58,345 nt of DNA from a virus. The position numbers and the translations under genes are program-made. The DNA is taken from the IMG/VR virus record IMGVR_UViG_3300038424_000171, positions 1 to 58,345 of that record. One strand, 5' to 3'. Shown here piece after piece: positions 22,661 to 28,736 of this stretch. The stretch's first letter is position 1. Each line of letters begins with the position of its first letter. Below the pieces are notes generated by a model. That model saw nothing but the letters and a program-made list of their open reading frames with translations, was not told where the DNA came from and searched no databases.

Positions 22661-22689
22661 TTGACAAGGCTACTTAGATGTTAGATAAT
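22661..22689 (+). promoter_or_regulatory. Plus-strand promoter, leaderless type
   Basis: TTGACA (22661-22666), 17-base spacer, GATAAT (22684-22689): near-consensus. The predicted transcription start falls one base before ATG 22697. Confidence 0.75.
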
Positions 22690-22696
22690 GTCGTGC

Positions 22697-22858
22697 ATGA
22701 CTGCTGAAGAAATGGCTGCGCGACGCTGGGCTAAAGTACCGCCTGGCCCCGAGCGCACCAAACTAGCGCGCAAGGCCGCCCTGACTCGCTGGGCCGGCCA
22801 CGTCAAACAGGCCAAACCCAAGCCGCGCAAATCCAAGCCCTCAGATGTGCCGGCGTGA
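22697..22858 (+). CDS. Small basic protein, probably leaderless
   Basis: A 53-residue basic protein (EEMAARRWAKVPPGPERTKL, then ARKAALTRWAG and a Lys/Pro tail). It resembles 18699 in layout and in the lack of a ribosome site directly after a strong promoter. Its stop overlaps the GTG of the HNH gene as GTGA. Confidence 0.6.
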   Translation: MTAEEMAARRWAKVPPGPERTKLARKAALTRWAGHVKQAKPKPRKSKPSDVPA

Positions 22859-23385
22859 GACGGCCCGACATCGATGATAGCCAAGTCGTTGCTCTTTACA
22901 CCATCGAGCATCTAACGGTCAGGCAAATTGGCGCGCGTCTGGGAGTGAGTGGCACGGCCGTCTGGAAGCGCCTCAAACGCGCTGGTGTATCTGCTTATGC
23001 CGGCGAGCACGTCCAGGCCGTCTGTGTCCAGTGCGGCAACCCAATAGACCGGACTCGTGCACGCTTCCGAATCACTGAACGGTCATTCTGCTCAAAGCCT
23101 TGCTATTATCTCGCTCGTGAAAGCCCTAATCTGGTTATCTCGCGCTGGGGCGGTATACAGGCGCGTCAACTGGTGAATCAGCATTTCCCCTTACAGACTG
23201 GCTATATCGTTCACCATGAGGATCGAGACGAGTGCAATAACGCCCTCGGCAACCTCCGCGTATTTGCCTCCCAGTCCGACCACGGCCGCTATCATCATGG
23301 TAAATTTGTCATTCCTCTGTGGGATGGAAGGAATTGTCGATGTGAGGGTTGTTTAACCTTTCTTTCTGTGGCGCTGACCGAGTAA
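22855..23385 (+). CDS. HNH endonuclease with N-terminal helix-turn-helix
   Basis: A 176-residue protein starting at GTG 22855. Residues 1-45 form a helix-turn-helix (LTVRQIGARLGVSGTAVWKR). Residues about 55-85 are a Cys-rich zinc module (CVQCGNPIDRTR and CSKPCYY). Residues about 115-150 hold the HNH nuclease (GYIVHHEDRDECNNALGNLR). The HTH probably guides target recognition. It is an unusual three-part layout among the four HNH genes here. Confidence 0.82.
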   Translation: MRRPDIDDSQVVALYTIEHLTVRQIGARLGVSGTAVWKRLKRAGVSAYAGEHVQAVCVQCGNPIDRTRARFRITERSFCSKPCYYLARESPNLVISRWGGIQARQLVNQHFPLQTGYIVHHEDRDECNNALGNLRVFASQSDHGRYHHGKFVIPLWDGRNCRCEGCLTFLSVALTE

Positions 23386-23426
23386 CCCAAATGGGGTATT
23401 ACACCAAATGGGTAACCCAAATGGGT
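23385..23426. repeat. Three ACCCAAATGGGT-type inverted repeats
   Basis: ACCCAAATGGGG (23385-23396), ACCAAATGGGT (23403-23413) and ACCCAAATGGGT (23415-23426) lie in tandem right after the HNH stop. Each is a short inverted repeat (ACCCA, two A, TGGGT) of operator size. Together with 23427-23543, which holds nothing else I recognise, this is the start of a gene-poor stretch. Confidence 0.6.
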
Positions 23427-23543
23427 TTCGCATAAGAAGTATTCTGTCTCCTACGATCAACGCAGATGCTCAGGTATTTCCCGCGCCTCGTGATTATGTC
23501 CACTTCGAGCGCTTCGCCATTTATCCAAGGCTAACCCCTGCTC

Positions 23544-23780
23544 GTGCCTAACAATCGTAGCCAGCTTACAACGGTCAGCGGCCCGCGTGCGGCGTTGCTC
23601 GAGACCTGGCGTCGGCATCGCGGCCGCTGCGTCCAGTGTCAGGCGGCCGAGCATCCGCGATCGATGTGCCGATGCGCATGGAGTCTGTTCGCGTTGCAGC
23701 GCGATACCGAGGTTCAGGGCCGGGGGTACCCTAGGCGTCAGGGCTGCCAAGGGACTCCAACGAAGAACCCTAGTGTTTAA
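23544..23780 (+). CDS. Possible small zinc-finger protein
   Basis: Open frame of 78 codons from GTG. It contains LETWRRHRGRCVQCQ and CRCAW, compatible with a zinc ribbon, but the C-terminal half (RDTEVQGRGYPRRQGCQGTP) is low in character and there is no clear ribosome site. If not real, 23427-23842 is a non-coding stretch of about 400 bases. Confidence 0.35.
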   Translation: MPNNRSQLTTVSGPRAALLETWRRHRGRCVQCQAAEHPRSMCRCAWSLFALQRDTEVQGRGYPRRQGCQGTPTKNPSV

Positions 23781-23842
23781 CAGACTCCGTGGCTTAGGTC
23801 AGACCCTTGACAGTCTCTGGGGTCTCAGGGTATAGGGAGTGT

Positions 23843-24115
23843 ATGGGGTATCCGATACGGCGATGTAAGTGCGGGGCGGCACACGAGTGTCCGCTGATGG
23901 ACCCTGTGGAGAACGGGCGGCGGGCGCAGGCGGCGTTACGGCGGTTGCCGAGGATAACGGGAGGGAAGATAGACGTGCGCCGTGAGGTAGCCGAGCCGTC
24001 TCAGGCTGACACAAGCCAGATACAGGGTGCGAATCCCGACATAGCTCCAAACACCGAGACGGCATGGGAACCGCGGCCGCGGCGGTACATCGAGAGCAGG
24101 GAGCGAAAGCCATGA
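23843..24115 (+). CDS. Hypothetical small protein
   Basis: A 90-residue protein from ATG 23843 (GGGAG ten bases upstream). It begins with a CKCGAAHEC zinc-like motif, then a Pro/Arg/Glu-rich disordered tail. The stop overlaps the next ATG as ATGA. Confidence 0.5.
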   Translation: MGYPIRRCKCGAAHECPLMDPVENGRRAQAALRRLPRITGGKIDVRREVAEPSQADTSQIQGANPDIAPNTETAWEPRPRRYIESRERKP

Positions 24116-24210
24116 ACTTTGAGCGAGAATTGCAAATCGCGGCCTTTCTTCACATCATCAAGAATCTGATTCAGGGCGCTAATCGGGTAGTAACAAAAGG
24201 GAATTATTGA
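24112..24210 (+). pseudogene. Small gene whose end lies in the cassette repeat
   Basis: ATG overlaps the previous stop as ATGA. The 32-residue product (FERELQIAAFLHIIKNLIQG and a short tail) ends KGNY-stop, with the GNY and stop codons supplied by the left inverted repeat of the methyltransferase cassette. The 26483 gene ends in the same KGNY at the second cassette. The original 3' end is probably lost or displaced. Confidence 0.5.
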
Positions 24211-24222
24211 TTTGAGTCCCTT
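24199..24222 (+). repeat. Cassette 1 left terminal inverted repeat
   Basis: Starts GGGAATTATTGATTTGAG and continues TCCCTT. Identical to the left repeat of cassette 2 over 26 bases (including a following GG), after which both cassettes share GACAA just before the first start codon. Confidence 0.85.
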
Positions 24223-24230
24223 GGGCGACA

Positions 24231-25274
24231 ATGTCTGCTTACTACAATGAAAATGAACCCTACGCGGCGCAGTGGCTCCGAAACCTCATCGCCGCGAAAC
24301 TCATCGCGGACGGAGATGTTGACGAACGAAGCATCGTCGATGTCAAGGCAGGCGACATTGCTGGATACACCCAATGTCATTTCTTCGCCGGAATCGGCGG
24401 ATGGTCCTATGCACTCCGGCTCGCCGGATGGCCCGACGAGCGCGCCGTCTGGACCGGCTCCTGTCCGTGCCCGCCCTTCAGCGCGGCGGGAAGGAAACGA
24501 TGCCCAAATTGCACTCATCGGGGTCTGGGATTCCTTGCAGGCGAGCATTCAGTCATCGAAGAGTTTGGCTGTCCATCGTGCGGATGGCGCGACGAGCGAA
24601 ATTTATGGCCTGAGTTCCGCAGGCTCATCGAAGGCGCACTCCCTGAGCGAATCTTTGGCGAGCAGGTTGCGAGCCCGCTTGGACGTGAATGGTTCGCCGG
24701 AATACGCGCTGATCTGGAAGCTCTGGGATATGCCTGCGCAGCCGTCGATTTGTGCGCTGCGAGCGTCGGCGCGCCCCATATCCGACAGCGGCTCTACTGG
24801 GTGGCCGACAGCGACAAGACAGGACGCGGGTGGAAGCCGCTCGCTGGGCTATGGCGGCCAGCGCTTTATGACGCTGACCGATGCGGCGCGAATGACGGGC
24901 TGGCCGAGTCCGAACACGCCGAGCGGCGGCCCGAACTCAAGGAAAACAGCCAGCCATCGGGGCGGCATGGATTTAGAGGGTGCGGCGAAGTTCGCGGGAT
25001 GGGCGACGCCTACTGGGCGGGATCACAAGGACGGCGAGAGCACCTTGGAGAACACGCCGATCAACTCTCTGCTTGGGCGGCTGGTCAGTCTCTCCGTTGC
25101 CTCGACGGAAAATCGCGGCGCATTGAACCCGGCGTTCAGCCGCTGGCTCATGGGGTTCCCGCCCGAGTGGGACGATTGCGCGGCTACGGCAACGCGATCG
25201 TCCCGCAAGTCGCGGCGGAATTTATCAAAGCCTGTAGGGAGTGCCGGCCATGCGTAAGGGACTCAAGTCAATAA
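24231..25274 (+). CDS. Cytosine-C5 DNA methyltransferase
   Basis: A 347-residue protein. Motif I is HFFAGIGGWSYAL (residues 50-62). The catalytic loop is SCPCPPFS with Cys80. A zinc-like CPNC and CPSC pair sits at about residues 91-117. Motif VIII is QRLYWVADS, and motif X is RGYGNAIVPQVAAEFI near the C-terminus. The classical ENV motif is replaced by a variant near GEQV. It transfers a methyl group to cytosine C5, probably shielding phage DNA from restriction. It is the cargo of an inverted-repeat cassette and is completely overlapped by another frame. Confidence 0.88.
   Translation: MSAYYNENEPYAAQWLRNLIAAKLIADGDVDERSIVDVKAGDIAGYTQCHFFAGIGGWSYALRLAGWPDERAVWTGSCPCPPFSAAGRKRCPNCTHRGLGFLAGEHSVIEEFGCPSCGWRDERNLWPEFRRLIEGALPERIFGEQVASPLGREWFAGIRADLEALGYACAAVDLCAASVGAPHIRQRLYWVADSDKTGRGWKPLAGLWRPALYDADRCGANDGLAESEHAERRPELKENSQPSGRHGFRGCGEVRGMGDAYWAGSQGRREHLGEHADQLSAWAAGQSLRCLDGKSRRIEPGVQPLAHGVPARVGRLRGYGNAIVPQVAAEFIKACRECRPCVRDSSQ
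24247..25257 (+). CDS. Overlapping alternate-frame protein within the methyltransferase gene
   Basis: A 336-codon open frame, +1 relative to the methyltransferase, starting 16 bases later and ending 17 bases earlier. The C-terminal 150 residues have real protein character: GWPTATRQDAGGSRSLGYGG, then a GWPSPNTPSGGPNSR block, GWATPTGRDHKDGES, and RWLMGFPPEWDDCA. These GW-P-T-P-type repeats belong to a phage/bacterial sequence family I recall, often annotated near methyltransferases. Its TAA lies at the inner edge of the right repeat, exactly as in cassette 2. Function unknown; the N-terminal third may be only incidental. Confidence 0.55.
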   Translation: MKMNPTRRSGSETSSPRNSSRTEMLTNEASSMSRQATLLDTPNVISSPESADGPMHSGSPDGPTSAPSGPAPVRARPSARREGNDAQIALIGVWDSLQASIQSSKSLAVHRADGATSEIYGLSSAGSSKAHSLSESLASRLRARLDVNGSPEYALIWKLWDMPAQPSICALRASARPISDSGSTGWPTATRQDAGGSRSLGYGGQRFMTLTDAARMTGWPSPNTPSGGPNSRKTASHRGGMDLEGAAKFAGWATPTGRDHKDGESTLENTPINSLLGRLVSLSVASTENRGALNPAFSRWLMGFPPEWDDCAATATRSSRKSRRNLSKPVGSAGHA

Positions 25275-25279
25275 TTCCC
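25256..25279 (-). repeat. Cassette 1 right terminal inverted repeat
   Basis: Inverted copy with one difference (C in place of T at position 13 of the repeat, read from the outer edge). The TAA stop of the 24247 frame (25255-25257) sits at its inner edge. Confidence 0.85.
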
Positions 25280-25317
25280 CATGTTTAACTGACTGAGCGT
25301 TCGTGGTATTAGGTTTC

Positions 25318-25533
25318 ATGCCCATCTACACCGCGCGCATCGAGGACAACAAGCGCAAGCCGCATTTGAGGAAGGTGATGATTGTGGGGGTGCGGGACGA
25401 GCGGGAGGCGCGACGGCTGTTGTGGGAGCGGCGGTATCAGGTCGTGAGCTTCGGGATGGTGGAGGGGGTGGAGGTTTTGATTGGGGACTGGGTGGAGGAA
25501 GTGAAGCAGGAGCCGGTGGATGAGCCAGCCTGA
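25318..25533 (+). CDS. Hypothetical small protein
   Basis: A 71-residue protein from ATG 25318 (an upstream GTG at 25303 is possible). Alternating beta and helix (TARIEDNKRKPHLRKVMIVG, then DEREARRLLWERRY). It resembles small phage proteins of an alpha-beta fold but no family is named. Overlaps the 25520 gene by 14 bases. Confidence 0.55.
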   Translation: MPIYTARIEDNKRKPHLRKVMIVGVRDEREARRLLWERRYQVVSFGMVEGVEVLIGDWVEEVKQEPVDEPA

Positions 25534-26113
25534 GACTGCGAAGCGCGCACGCCGACGGGCGTACGAGAAGCTGCCGTTCGAGCCGCTGAATCCAGAAGCA
25601 GCACGAGCGTTGGCGGACAAGGCAACTGAATTGCTTCACGAGCGTCCGCAACCTCCGACACCATGCGCCATCTGCGTTCACCCCGAAATGGCCGACATTA
25701 ACTTCCGACTCCTAGTCGGGGAGGACTGTCGGCAGATCGGGGAAGACTACGGGTTACATTCGGTCGGCTATGCGAGGACCATCCGTGTGCATCGGGACAC
25801 CCATTTGGTGCCGCTGATTCACGACGGCGCCCTGACCGGAATACTCGCTCTTCAGTTGCAACTTTATCCGCCTGATGGCAACGAGTCGCAGCGCCGCCAC
25901 TGGTACATCATGCAGGCGTATGGGATAAGGGCGCAGGCTATCAAGGAAAAGAATTGGTATCTCGCGCTCAAGGCGTTGCATGAAATGCGCGAGTCCGAAA
26001 CCGCATCGTTGACTCCCACCATCGCACTCTTCAAACAACTCAACGAAGAACCGCGCGGCGTCGAGCAGTTCCTGCCGCCCGCGAAACCGAAAGAGGTAAC
26101 TTACGATGAGTGA
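25520..26113 (+). CDS. Putative terminase small subunit-like DNA-binding protein
   Basis: A 197-residue protein. Residues about 49-90 have a CAICVHPEMADIN motif followed by an HTH-like helix pair (GEDCRQIGEDYGLHSVGYAR). The remainder is helical. Position two genes before the large terminase and size suggest the small subunit that recognises the packaging site. Sequence identity to known small terminases is not evident, so the call rests on context. Confidence 0.5.
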   Translation: MSQPETAKRARRRAYEKLPFEPLNPEAARALADKATELLHERPQPPTPCAICVHPEMADINFRLLVGEDCRQIGEDYGLHSVGYARTIRVHRDTHLVPLIHDGALTGILALQLQLYPPDGNESQRRHWYIMQAYGIRAQAIKEKNWYLALKALHEMRESETASLTPTIALFKQLNEEPRGVEQFLPPAKPKEVTYDE

Positions 26114-26486
26114 CGAAGCCCCGAATCTCGACCTCGGCGACGGCGTGGTGCTCGAAACCCCCGCGTCCGACCCGAACAAGATTTTTAACTCGAACGACCT
26201 GACTCCAAAACACAAGGGTTGGCCCAAGGGCAAGTCGCGCAAGCCGCAACCGCAGATCGCGCCGCGTCAACTGCTCAACAAGCCGCAGGAAGGGGAGAGC
26301 GTCGAGCACTCGCTCATCCGGCGCTTGCTGAATGCCGCGAAGGCGCGCACTCAACTCGCGACGATCATCCCCGACCAGTGCACCGGCTGCGTCAATCAGC
26401 ACAAGATGGGGATTCGGCGCATGCCGGTCTGCGATTGCGTCTGCCATCAGGCGCGGGCATGGCTCGCGGATCCGAAGAACAAATGA
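26106..26486 (+). CDS. Hypothetical protein with Cys cluster
   Basis: A 126-residue protein: a basic, Pro-rich region with the patch KGWPKGKSRKPQP, a helical centre, and a CTGCVNQH plus CDCVCH zinc-like cluster near the C-terminus. It overlaps the 25520 gene by 8 bases. The KGWPKGKSR patch is common in phage packaging-region proteins, but no function is known. Confidence 0.6.
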   Translation: MSDEAPNLDLGDGVVLETPASDPNKIFNSNDLTPKHKGWPKGKSRKPQPQIAPRQLLNKPQEGESVEHSLIRRLLNAAKARTQLATIIPDQCTGCVNQHKMGIRRMPVCDCVCHQARAWLADPKNK

Positions 26487-26590
26487 ACAACTCTTGGCCT
26501 AAATATCCTGGACAACACATTCCAACGACACCGAATGCTTGCAACGCTCGGGTGATTTTTGATTCAGAAGATTTGAAGGGGAATTATTGA
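26483..26590 (+). pseudogene. Small gene interrupted by cassette 2, 5' part
   Basis: ATG overlaps the previous stop as ATGA. The reading MNNSWPKYPGQHIPTTPNAC and following is native up to codon AAG at 26576-26578, then enters the inserted repeat and stops as KGNY. Removing 26579-27058 (element plus one target copy) joins this frame to 27059-27157, giving a 64-residue protein whose stop overlaps the terminase start by 8 bases. Confidence 0.75.
26571..26578. repeat. Target site duplication, left
   Basis: ATTTGAAG directly before the left inverted repeat of cassette 2; an identical copy follows the right repeat at 27051-27058. Confidence 0.85.
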
Positions 26591-26602
26591 TTTGAGTCCC
26601 TT
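26579..26602 (+). repeat. Cassette 2 left terminal inverted repeat
   Basis: Begins GGGAATTATTGATTTGAG and ends TCCCTT. The TGA within it (26588-26590) terminates the interrupted upstream gene. Confidence 0.88.
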
Positions 26603-26616
26603 GGAGGACAACTAAC

Positions 26617-27027
26617 ATGCCTGAAACGCCAAGGATGTTCTATTTCGGACCTTGGGATGAGGCTGGACACTACTTTTTTGATGAGCGCGGTAGTTACCAA
26701 AGCACAGACAGTATTCCGCGCTTTCCATTCGGTCACGAGGCCGGGAAGGTTTACGTTGATGGTGCGTTACAGCCCGGCTGCCCCGATTCTGGTGATCGAC
26801 TTTGCCGCCAAACGCGCCCGGAGATAGAAGGGGAAGCCGCGTTGCACCACATTCAGGGATGGACTGCGCTCTGTTTCTGGGATCGTTCCGTGGATGAACG
26901 AGGAGCCTGCAACAGCAATTACTTCGCGGAGGGAACCTTCACGTTCGATCAGATGGTTGAGATGGCAAAAACTCGTTTCGCGCATCGGTGGGACAAGATG
27001 AATTTCACGGTGCATCTTGCAGCTTAA
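26617..27027 (+). CDS. Cassette cargo: conserved phage protein of unknown function
   Basis: A 136-residue protein. It starts MPETPRMFYFGPWDEAGHYF and contains GWTALCFWDRSVDERGACNS and EGTFTFDQMVEMAKTRF, blocks I recognise from small uncharacterised phage proteins in unrelated tailed phages. GGAGGA precedes the ATG. It is the only gene of cassette 2, so it may spread among phages by this element. Function unknown. Confidence 0.8.
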   Translation: MPETPRMFYFGPWDEAGHYFFDERGSYQSTDSIPRFPFGHEAGKVYVDGALQPGCPDSGDRLCRQTRPEIEGEAALHHIQGWTALCFWDRSVDERGACNSNYFAEGTFTFDQMVEMAKTRFAHRWDKMNFTVHLAA

Positions 27028-27050
27028 AGGGACTCAAATCAATAATTCCC
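27027..27050 (-). repeat. Cassette 2 right terminal inverted repeat
   Basis: Exact inverted copy of the left repeat over 24 bases. Its inner base is the last base of the cargo gene stop codon. Confidence 0.88.
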
Positions 27051-27058
27051 ATTTGAAG
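27051..27058. repeat. Target site duplication, right
   Basis: ATTTGAAG, identical to 26571-26578, directly after the right inverted repeat. Confidence 0.85.
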
Positions 27059-27157
27059 CATCATGCCTATATTTTCTGCGACTTGAAGTTGCACCATTGG
27101 GGCAGGCACAAATGGCGGGGACCATTCTGCACGGTGACGTGGCGCGGCAATGTCTGA
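27059..27157 (+). pseudogene. Small gene interrupted by cassette 2, 3' part
   Basis: Downstream half of the gene begun at 26483. In frame after excision it reads HHAYIFCDLKLHHWGRHKWR and ends TWRGNV-stop (27155-27157), overlapping the terminase ATG by 8 bases as is usual here. Within the present sequence it has no start codon and is presumably silent. Confidence 0.7.
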
Positions 27158-28736
27158 ACCTAACCTCGCCGCCGCGCTGCAACCGCCCGACTTAAAATCG
27201 GTGCTGCGCGCCGACCTGCATAAGTACTTTCTCGCGCAGACCGGCGGACTCGACGCCTCTGGCGCGGTCACGGAAGAAGGCAAGATTTTCGACGTGGCGT
27301 TCATCCGCGACGTGATGGCTCCGGCAGTCACCGCGGCGGTCAACCACGAAATCGAAGCGCTCGCGCTGCTGTTGCCCGTGAGGCATACAAAGACCTGGTT
27401 TGTGAGCAAGCACACGATTCCGTGGGCGTTCGGTCGGTTTCCACAGCGCTCGAACATGCTGCTCTCCTACAGCGACGTATTCGCCAAGCGGTTCGGTCGC
27501 AACATCCTCGATCGCATGCAGACGATGGTGCACCGCTCCCTGTTTCCGGCCAATCAGATTTCCAAGTACGCGCATGGCGGCAATTATTTCGAGATAACCA
27601 ATGGCGCTTTTTTCGCTTCGGCGGGTTTCGACGGCCAAATTTCCGGGCTCGGTATAGGGGGAATTTTTGTCATCGACGACCCAATCAAAAATATCGAAGA
27701 GGCGCGTTCGCAGGCGCATGAGCAGACGTTGATGGACGTGTACCTTTCAACGGTCAAGACCCGACTCGAAAACGCATCGACCATCATGGCGACCACCCGC
27801 TGGTGCCGTGGCGACTTTTTCGAGCGCGTGATCGACGAAGAGGGATTGGCCGAGGACGGCGGCAAGTGGACCGTCATCACGCTGCCCGCGGAGGCGCGCG
27901 ACAACGATCCGGTTGGACGAGTACCGGGTGAATATTTGTGGCCGGAGCGTTGGTCGGAGAAGTGGTATCAGAACGCGAAAAAGAACAAGCGGTTCTGGCC
28001 TGCGCTCTATCAGCAAGACCCTCAGAGCGCGAGCGGCAAGAAGTTCGAGCGCTCTTGGCTGAATTTCTACCGAGAAGCGATTCGCCCCGGCAAGTTCAAA
28101 ACCTACATGATCTGCGACCCGGCCAAAGGCGGTAAGGACAAGTCGAGCAACCGGACTTCGATTCCGGTGTTCGCCGCCGCTCCGGGCAAAAAGCTGATGC
28201 TGGTCGATTGGGCGCTCGGCAGATTCGATCCCGACGAGCGCGCTGACCATTGGCTGCGCCTGTACCGCAAGTGGAAGCCGGTGCGCGCTGTGTACGAGGA
28301 ATACGGGCTGGTCAACGACAGTTGGTACTTGAATAAGCGCATGAAAGATCTCGGCTTCAACGCTCGCGCGATTCCAGTTGGGCGCAAGGGGCGCGCGTTC
28401 CGTCACTCGAAGGGCGACCGCATCGACTCGCTGATTCCCGACTTCCGCGAGGGGATGCTCTGGTTGCCCGATGAACAGTCACCCAACCGCGCCGCAATGC
28501 TCGGCAAGGAAGACGGAGAGCCGTTTGATCCCGTTCAATACCTGATCGAACAGGAGTACGTCGAATGGGCGGGCGAGGACTCGATACCCAACGACGACGC
28601 GCTGGATTCTTTTGCGTGGTTGCACTGCGACGAGTTGGGGATTACATATCCGAGAGACGACACACCGCGAGAGCCTGACTATATGAACATTTACAAGAAA
28701 ACGAGTGCGCGACCTCGAAGTTGGGAGCTTTGGTAA
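27150..28736 (+). CDS. terL: Terminase large subunit
   Basis: A 528-residue packaging motor. The ATPase half has LLPVRHTKTW near residue 76 in place of the usual PRHGKS Walker A, an unusual loss of the Gly, and Walker B IFVIDDP near 171, with ATTRWCRGD as the coupling motif. The C-terminal RNase H-like nuclease begins MICDPAKGG near 320, and further acidic residues occur in YEEYG and in the NDDALDSFAW segment. It cuts and pumps DNA into the procapsid through the portal encoded at 28977. Confidence 0.93.
   Translation: MSEPNLAAALQPPDLKSVLRADLHKYFLAQTGGLDASGAVTEEGKIFDVAFIRDVMAPAVTAAVNHEIEALALLLPVRHTKTWFVSKHTIPWAFGRFPQRSNMLLSYSDVFAKRFGRNILDRMQTMVHRSLFPANQISKYAHGGNYFEITNGAFFASAGFDGQISGLGIGGIFVIDDPIKNIEEARSQAHEQTLMDVYLSTVKTRLENASTIMATTRWCRGDFFERVIDEEGLAEDGGKWTVITLPAEARDNDPVGRVPGEYLWPERWSEKWYQNAKKNKRFWPALYQQDPQSASGKKFERSWLNFYREAIRPGKFKTYMICDPAKGGKDKSSNRTSIPVFAAAPGKKLMLVDWALGRFDPDERADHWLRLYRKWKPVRAVYEEYGLVNDSWYLNKRMKDLGFNARAIPVGRKGRAFRHSKGDRIDSLIPDFREGMLWLPDEQSPNRAAMLGKEDGEPFDPVQYLIEQEYVEWAGEDSIPNDDALDSFAWLHCDELGITYPRDDTPREPDYMNIYKKTSARPRSWELW

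Larger units (their letters stand above)
24199..25279. mobile_element. Cargo-only inverted-repeat cassette 1 (cytosine methyltransferase)
   Basis: A 1081-bp segment bounded by the left repeat 24199-24222 and its inverted copy 25256-25279. The repeat starts GGGAATTATTGA at the outer edge and ends GAGTCCCTT inside. The same repeats bound cassette 2 at 26579-27050. It contains only the methyltransferase and its overlapping frame, and no transposase. Flanking 8-mers (TAACAAAA left, CATGTTTA right) do not match, so no target duplication remains. This may reflect cargo exchange by recombination between cassettes rather than a simple insertion. Confidence 0.75.
26579..27050. mobile_element. Cargo-only inverted-repeat cassette 2
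   Basis: A 472-bp element with terminal inverted repeats 26579-26602 and 27027-27050 matching those of cassette 1, flanked by a perfect 8-bp target duplication ATTTGAAG. It carries one gene (26617-27027) packed tightly between the repeats: the ribosome site GGAGGA follows the left repeat and the TAA stop touches the right repeat. No transposase. This is the architecture of a mobile insertion cassette moved in trans. An 8-bp duplication fits families such as IS1595, ISL3 or IS66; I cannot assign one. Confidence 0.85.
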
